In this document: piece by piece, positions 61,075 through 64,000 of the stretch | Layout of the letters: every line of letters begins with the position of its first letter | How positions within the stretch are numbered: position 1 is the stretch's first letter | NCBI RefSeq assembly: GCF_016909575.1 | Contig: NZ_JAFBGA010000015.1 | Location: 62,001-126,000, forward strand | DNA from: Streptomyces sp. HB132 | Lineage (GTDB): Bacteria; Actinomycetota; Actinomycetes; Streptomycetales; Streptomycetaceae | Direction of reading: 5' to 3' | Length of the DNA: 64,000 nt | Translations under genes and position numbers: made by a program | Notes under the pieces: generated by a model | What the model was told of the DNA's origin: nothing | What the model saw: the letters and a program-made list of their open reading frames with translations, nothing else | Databases searched by the model: none

Positions 61075-61893
61075 TCAGTACGCCTGCGGGGCCGTACCGG
61101 TCGCCGGCGGGTATCCGTAGCCGGGAGCCGCGGGGGCCGGGGCGTGCGCCTCGCGGTCGTAGAACGGCCTGGCGTTGGCGTTCAGCCACATGGCGACCGG
61201 GTCGTACTCGTCGGACAGCGAGACCGTGGAGACGGGCAGTCCGTCGGGGACCACCCCGATCGACTGCCGCATCATCGCGCGAACCGCGTCGACGGACGGT
61301 CGGCCGGTGTCGTAGAGGTCGAGCCCGATCGCGAGGTACGGAACACCGAGCGCGGGCTGCACCCAGGCGCGGCGCAGCGCGCGGACGGCCGGGGTGCGGT
61401 GGGCGTTCTGCGACAGCAGTGCGTAGAACTGCGGGATCTGGATGGCGGGTTCGGAGAGCCTCAGCGGCCCCGCCGGCATCCGGTCGAGGCCGGTGGCGAT
61501 GCGGCGCAGGTCCAGCCAGGGAATGCCGACGCCTCCGCCGGGGGCGTGCGGGTTCAGCCAGATACCCCAGCGGTCGGGGAAGAGGGCGCGGGCGATGTCG
61601 CGGCCCGTGGTGACCTCGTGGGCCCTGGCCCACCCGCTGGCCGAGAGCTCCTGGGCCGACGTCACGCACGGGGCGTAACCCAGGCCGTCGACCTCCATGT
61701 TGCCGTACTGGGCTTCGGGGGATCCCGCCGTGCCGTGCCAGAGCAGCATCCAGACCTGGCCGTCCGCCAGGGACCGCAGCAGCGCCTCGTAGGCGTCGAC
61801 GCGCCCGGGGGTCACCTGGCGAAGCATGTGCTCGACCTCTCCCCGAGCTCTCGGCTCCTCCCCATCGGCCGCCCCCATGCCTGACGCACTCAC
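61075..61893 (-). CDS. SseB-like protein (enhanced serine sensitivity family)
   Basis: The GTG at 61893 gives 272 residues. Upstream codons in frame look non-coding. The sequence has the SseB N-terminal domain (about 20-120, starting near HMLRQVTPGRVDAYEALLRS) and the SseB C-terminal domain (about 130-265, with YALLSQNAHRTPAVRALRRAWVQPA). In E. coli, SseB changes serine sensitivity, and its molecular role is unknown. A similar domain pair is encoded next upstream, so the two are paralogues. The C-terminus is rich in Pro/Ala/Gly. Confidence 0.8.
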   Translation of the reverse strand: MSASGMGAADGEEPRARGEVEHMLRQVTPGRVDAYEALLRSLADGQVWMLLWHGTAGSPEAQYGNMEVDGLGYAPCVTSAQELSASGWARAHEVTTGRDIARALFPDRWGIWLNPHAPGGGVGIPWLDLRRIATGLDRMPAGPLRLSEPAIQIPQFYALLSQNAHRTPAVRALRRAWVQPALGVPYLAIGLDLYDTGRPSVDAVRAMMRQSIGVVPDGLPVSTVSLSDEYDPVAMWLNANARPFYDREAHAPAPAAPGYGYPPATGTAPQAY

Positions 61894-62039
61894 CCTGGGT
61901 CCCGCCCCTCTTCGTTCCGCATGCTTCACGGTGCTTGTCGCGCCACTCCCGGGCACACGGGGCGGCCTCGTCATCCAACCAGCTTAGGCGCCGCCCCCGA
62001 CACCGGCTCCACGCCAAGTGGCAGGAGGGCTCGTACCCC

Positions 62040-62816
62040 TCAGTGCCCGTCACGCCGGTAGAACGGGCTCACCTTCTCCAGCATCCAGTCGCCGACCGGG
62101 TCCTGCGCCACGTCGAGCAGGAGGAGGTTGACCGGCCAGGGCACCTGGACCCGGCCCAGCGCGCGCCCCAGGGCGTCCATCGGCGCGCTCTGCCCCGCGG
62201 CCTCCCGTACGGCGAACTCGACGCCGACGAAGAGCACCGGGCTGTCGCCCTCGATGCTGGCCAGCGCCCGGCGCGCGGTGCCCACCACACCGGTCTCCTG
62301 GAACTCGGCGGACACCGCGGAGAGGAAGTCCACGGGCTCCTCCTTCCAGTCCGGTTCGTACAGCCGCACCCGGCCACCGCTCGCGAGGCCGTCCAGCGGG
62401 GTGCGGCCGGCCCGGCAGAGCTCGGCGACGGCGGGGGGAGGCAGGGGCACCCCCACGGCACCGCCCGGGTTGACGGCGATACCGAGCTGCGGGGGCAGTC
62501 CGCGGGCGAACTCGCGTGCGGGCGCGACGGTGAAGGAGAGATGGGCGCCGACGCACTGGAGGAACTGCACCTCGGAGCTGAACACGGGGACGTACGCGCC
62601 GCCGTCGATGTCGACCGTCGGCAGGTCGAGGTCCGCGCTGTCGGGGCCGCCGCCGTTCGGCAGGGGCACCCAGACGTGGCTGCGGCCGAGCACCTCCACC
62701 AGCCGCGCACCGGCTCCCGGTACGCCGAGCGAGGCGCTGAGCACTTCCTCGAACTCGTTGGCCGGCCATCCCTGGGACGGATACGACGGTGCCTGCGCCT
62801 GAGCCGGAATGTCCAC
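62040..62816 (-). CDS. SseB-like protein, second copy
   Basis: The GTG at 62816 follows AAGGGA about nine bases upstream and gives 258 residues. Longer in-frame starts look non-coding. The N-terminal SseB domain is at about 20-125, with WVPLPNGGGPDSADLDLPTV and YVPVFSSEVQFLQCVG. The C-terminal domain (about 140-255) ends near VSPFYRRDGH, parallel to the ARPFYDRE end region of the neighbour. The pair may act together or have split roles. The next gene (P-loop ATPase) is on the same strand after 199 bp. Confidence 0.8.
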   Translation of the reverse strand: MDIPAQAQAPSYPSQGWPANEFEEVLSASLGVPGAGARLVEVLGRSHVWVPLPNGGGPDSADLDLPTVDIDGGAYVPVFSSEVQFLQCVGAHLSFTVAPAREFARGLPPQLGIAVNPGGAVGVPLPPPAVAELCRAGRTPLDGLASGGRVRLYEPDWKEEPVDFLSAVSAEFQETGVVGTARRALASIEGDSPVLFVGVEFAVREAAGQSAPMDALGRALGRVQVPWPVNLLLLDVAQDPVGDWMLEKVSPFYRRDGH

Positions 62817-63015
62817 GTGTTCTGGTCCCTTTCTCGCCATGCTGTGCGGCAGAAACCTTAGACCGGCTCGCGCCATGAGGGCAGTGCCGCAGGCGGGAGC
62901 CGCGGCCGGGCACGCCGGACCGTCCAGATTCCGGACAGCCGGCCATCGAGGCGCGAACTGTGCGTATGCGAACGGTGACGCCCGCCGCACCGCCGCCCGG
63001 GCCTCCCGGACGGAA

Positions 63016-63705
63016 CTACTCCCCCGGCGGCCGCGCCTCCGGGAACGAGATCCGCCCGATCGCGGCCGCCGTCTCCCGGTCGATCAGCACCGCCGAGGAG
63101 CATCCCGGCGGCAGCAGACCGCTCTCGGTGTCCCGCAGCAGCCGGCCGACCGCACGCCTGTGCCTGGCGAACGCGTAGCCGGACACGCCGCGCCCCCGCT
63201 CACGCTGTCCCTGTCTGGCCACCCCGGGGGTGACGTCGAGCAGGAGGAGGTGGAGGGCGCTGCCCCTGCGCCGGGCCTCACGCGCCAGCCAGCGCCGCAC
63301 CCAGGCCTGCGTGCCGCAGTCGTGCACGACGACCGATACGCCCGACCGCAGGGCCCGCCACAGCCCGGCGTAGTGCGCGGCGCGCACCAGGGGCCGGTAG
63401 ACCGCGTACGGGAGTAAGCCGGGCAGGACGGCCGCCCAGCGGTCCCGGGTTTCCTGGGAGTCGATCGCGTGCTCCTGGACCGCGCGCCGGATCAGCGTGG
63501 ACTTCCCGCTGCCGGGGAGCCCGGAGACCACCACCACGTCACCCGCCGCGAAGTCCAGGCCGTCCGGACCGCGGCCGCCTCCGCCCCGTAGATCACGCAC
63601 CGCTGGAGCGTGTCCCCCCGTCGTCTCCCGGGCGGGGACGCCCGGCTGCTGGGGCATCGCACCGCTCGCCGCCCCCGCGGTAGTCGCGTAACGCTGCAAC
63701 GTCAT
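63016..63705 (-). CDS. P-loop ATPase/kinase-like protein
   Basis: This 229-residue protein has a clear Walker A (VVVSGLPGSGKSTLIRR, near 57-74) and the DxG-type acid in VVVHDCGTQAWVRRWL. The second half resembles small AAA/kinase-like P-loop proteins such as zeta toxin-like or polynucleotide-kinase-like enzymes, but the active-site residues are not clear enough for a name. GGGGGAAGG precedes the ATG. The first 55 residues are disordered. It diverges from the glycine riboswitch region with about 180 bp between. Confidence 0.75.
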   Translation of the reverse strand: MTLQRYATTAGAASGAMPQQPGVPARETTGGHAPAVRDLRGGGGRGPDGLDFAAGDVVVVSGLPGSGKSTLIRRAVQEHAIDSQETRDRWAAVLPGLLPYAVYRPLVRAAHYAGLWRALRSGVSVVVHDCGTQAWVRRWLAREARRRGSALHLLLLDVTPGVARQGQRERGRGVSGYAFARHRRAVGRLLRDTESGLLPPGCSSAVLIDRETAAAIGRISFPEARPPGE

Positions 63706-63883
63706 CGCCTTCCCCCTGCCGAGTCACCCACCGACCTGCCCCAGAAGTGTAAAGAAAAGGCAATGCGGCACAACCGTTTCCGTCCGCACGTGTCGGGCCC
63801 GGCACCGGTGCGGCCGGGACGCCCCACTCTCCTCCAATGCGTGCGATGATGACCCCGCCAACTGCATACCGGCCGTTTGAGTC

Positions 63884-64000
63884 CGCGCGGGAGAGTCCCG
63901 GACACCGTGTGCGCCGGGCGCCGAAGGAGCAAGTTCCTCCCTTGAATCTCTCAGGCCCCGTACCGCGTGGATGAGGCATATCTGAAAAGCGGGCCGCTGC
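63884..64000 (+). promoter_or_regulatory. Glycine riboswitch (start of tandem aptamer), truncated by window end
   Basis: The core signature is present: a GGGAGAG 5' arm (about 63889-63895), GCGCCGAAGGAGCAAG (63918-63933) and the 3' arm AATCTCTCAGG (63945-63955). A linker follows, and TCTGAAAAGCGGG near 63981-63993 looks like the start of a second aptamer. In streptomycetes this element controls the glycine cleavage genes (gcvT side), which would lie just to the right on the plus strand. I am confident of the class. The second aptamer is incomplete here. Confidence 0.9.

Overview
The window is about 64 kb of very GC-rich DNA with strong third-position GC bias, many GTG/TTG starts, Tat and lipoprotein signals, and GGAG-type ribosome binding sites. 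Gene content and order (cimA, ilvE, leuB, proline catabolism, serA, ilvC, ilvN, ilvB, gatBAC, ligA, mnmA, an Opp-type ABC transporter, a glycine riboswitch) point to the core chromosome of a Streptomyces or close relative. That assignment comes from memory of the genus, not from a search. I see no phage, IS element, CRISPR array, tRNA or rRNA.

Layout. 1-0.7 kb: 3' end of a secreted GH30-type glycosidase with a ricin-B lectin domain. 0.7-5.5 kb (minus): branched-chain amino-acid genes cimA, ilvE and leuB. cimA has a candidate attenuator leader, and a 42-residue protein gene lies upstream of leuB. 5.7-8.8 kb: a TetR regulator divergent from a GH3 beta-glucosidase. 8.9-12.9 kb: proline catabolism (P5C dehydrogenase, proline dehydrogenase) divergent from a PucR-type regulator. 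13.1-14.6 kb: quinone-oxidoreductase-like enzyme divergent from a MerR regulator across a 20-bp-spacer promoter. 14.7-20.4 kb (minus): serA, ilvC and ilvNB, with an ilvB leader peptide and attenuator. 20.4-23.4 kb: a large membrane GGDEF-EAL protein with a degraded EAL site. 23.5-32.7 kb: 2-hydroxyacid dehydrogenase, aldo/keto reductase, an 18-bp minisatellite, a PQQ-type sugar dehydrogenase lipoprotein, a membrane protein, an MMPL exporter and a Tat-exported phospholipase C. 32.8-36.4 kb: gatC-gatA-small protein-gatB. 36.5-38.7 kb: a second GGDEF-EAL protein with intact sites. 39-43.6 kb: ligA, a MetE-like protein, an SDR and a LOG-family protein. 43.7-48 kb: DUF427 protein, an alpha/beta hydrolase lacking its histidine, mnmA, an amidase and a cysteine desulfurase. 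48.1-54.4 kb: a receptor kinase with an extracellular lectin domain, two TetR regulators, small membrane proteins, an Asp-nucleophile hydrolase, a thioesterase and a TRIC-like channel. 54.4-60.7 kb (minus): a five-gene oligopeptide ABC operon. 61-63.7 kb: two SseB-like paralogues and a P-loop ATPase. The last 120 bp hold the start of a glycine riboswitch reading out of the window.

Themes. Valine, leucine, isoleucine and serine synthesis dominate the first third, with two independent transcription attenuators. The 3' end returns to serine/glycine through SseB-like proteins and the riboswitch. The two c-di-GMP proteins look complementary: one is predicted to be mainly a cyclase, the other bifunctional. 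mnmA and the cysteine desulfurase form a plausible sulfur relay for tRNA thiolation. The most unusual items are the lectin-tailed kinase, the cimA leader with Ile codons, the minisatellite that starts inside a coding sequence, and the hydrolase with His replaced by Arg.
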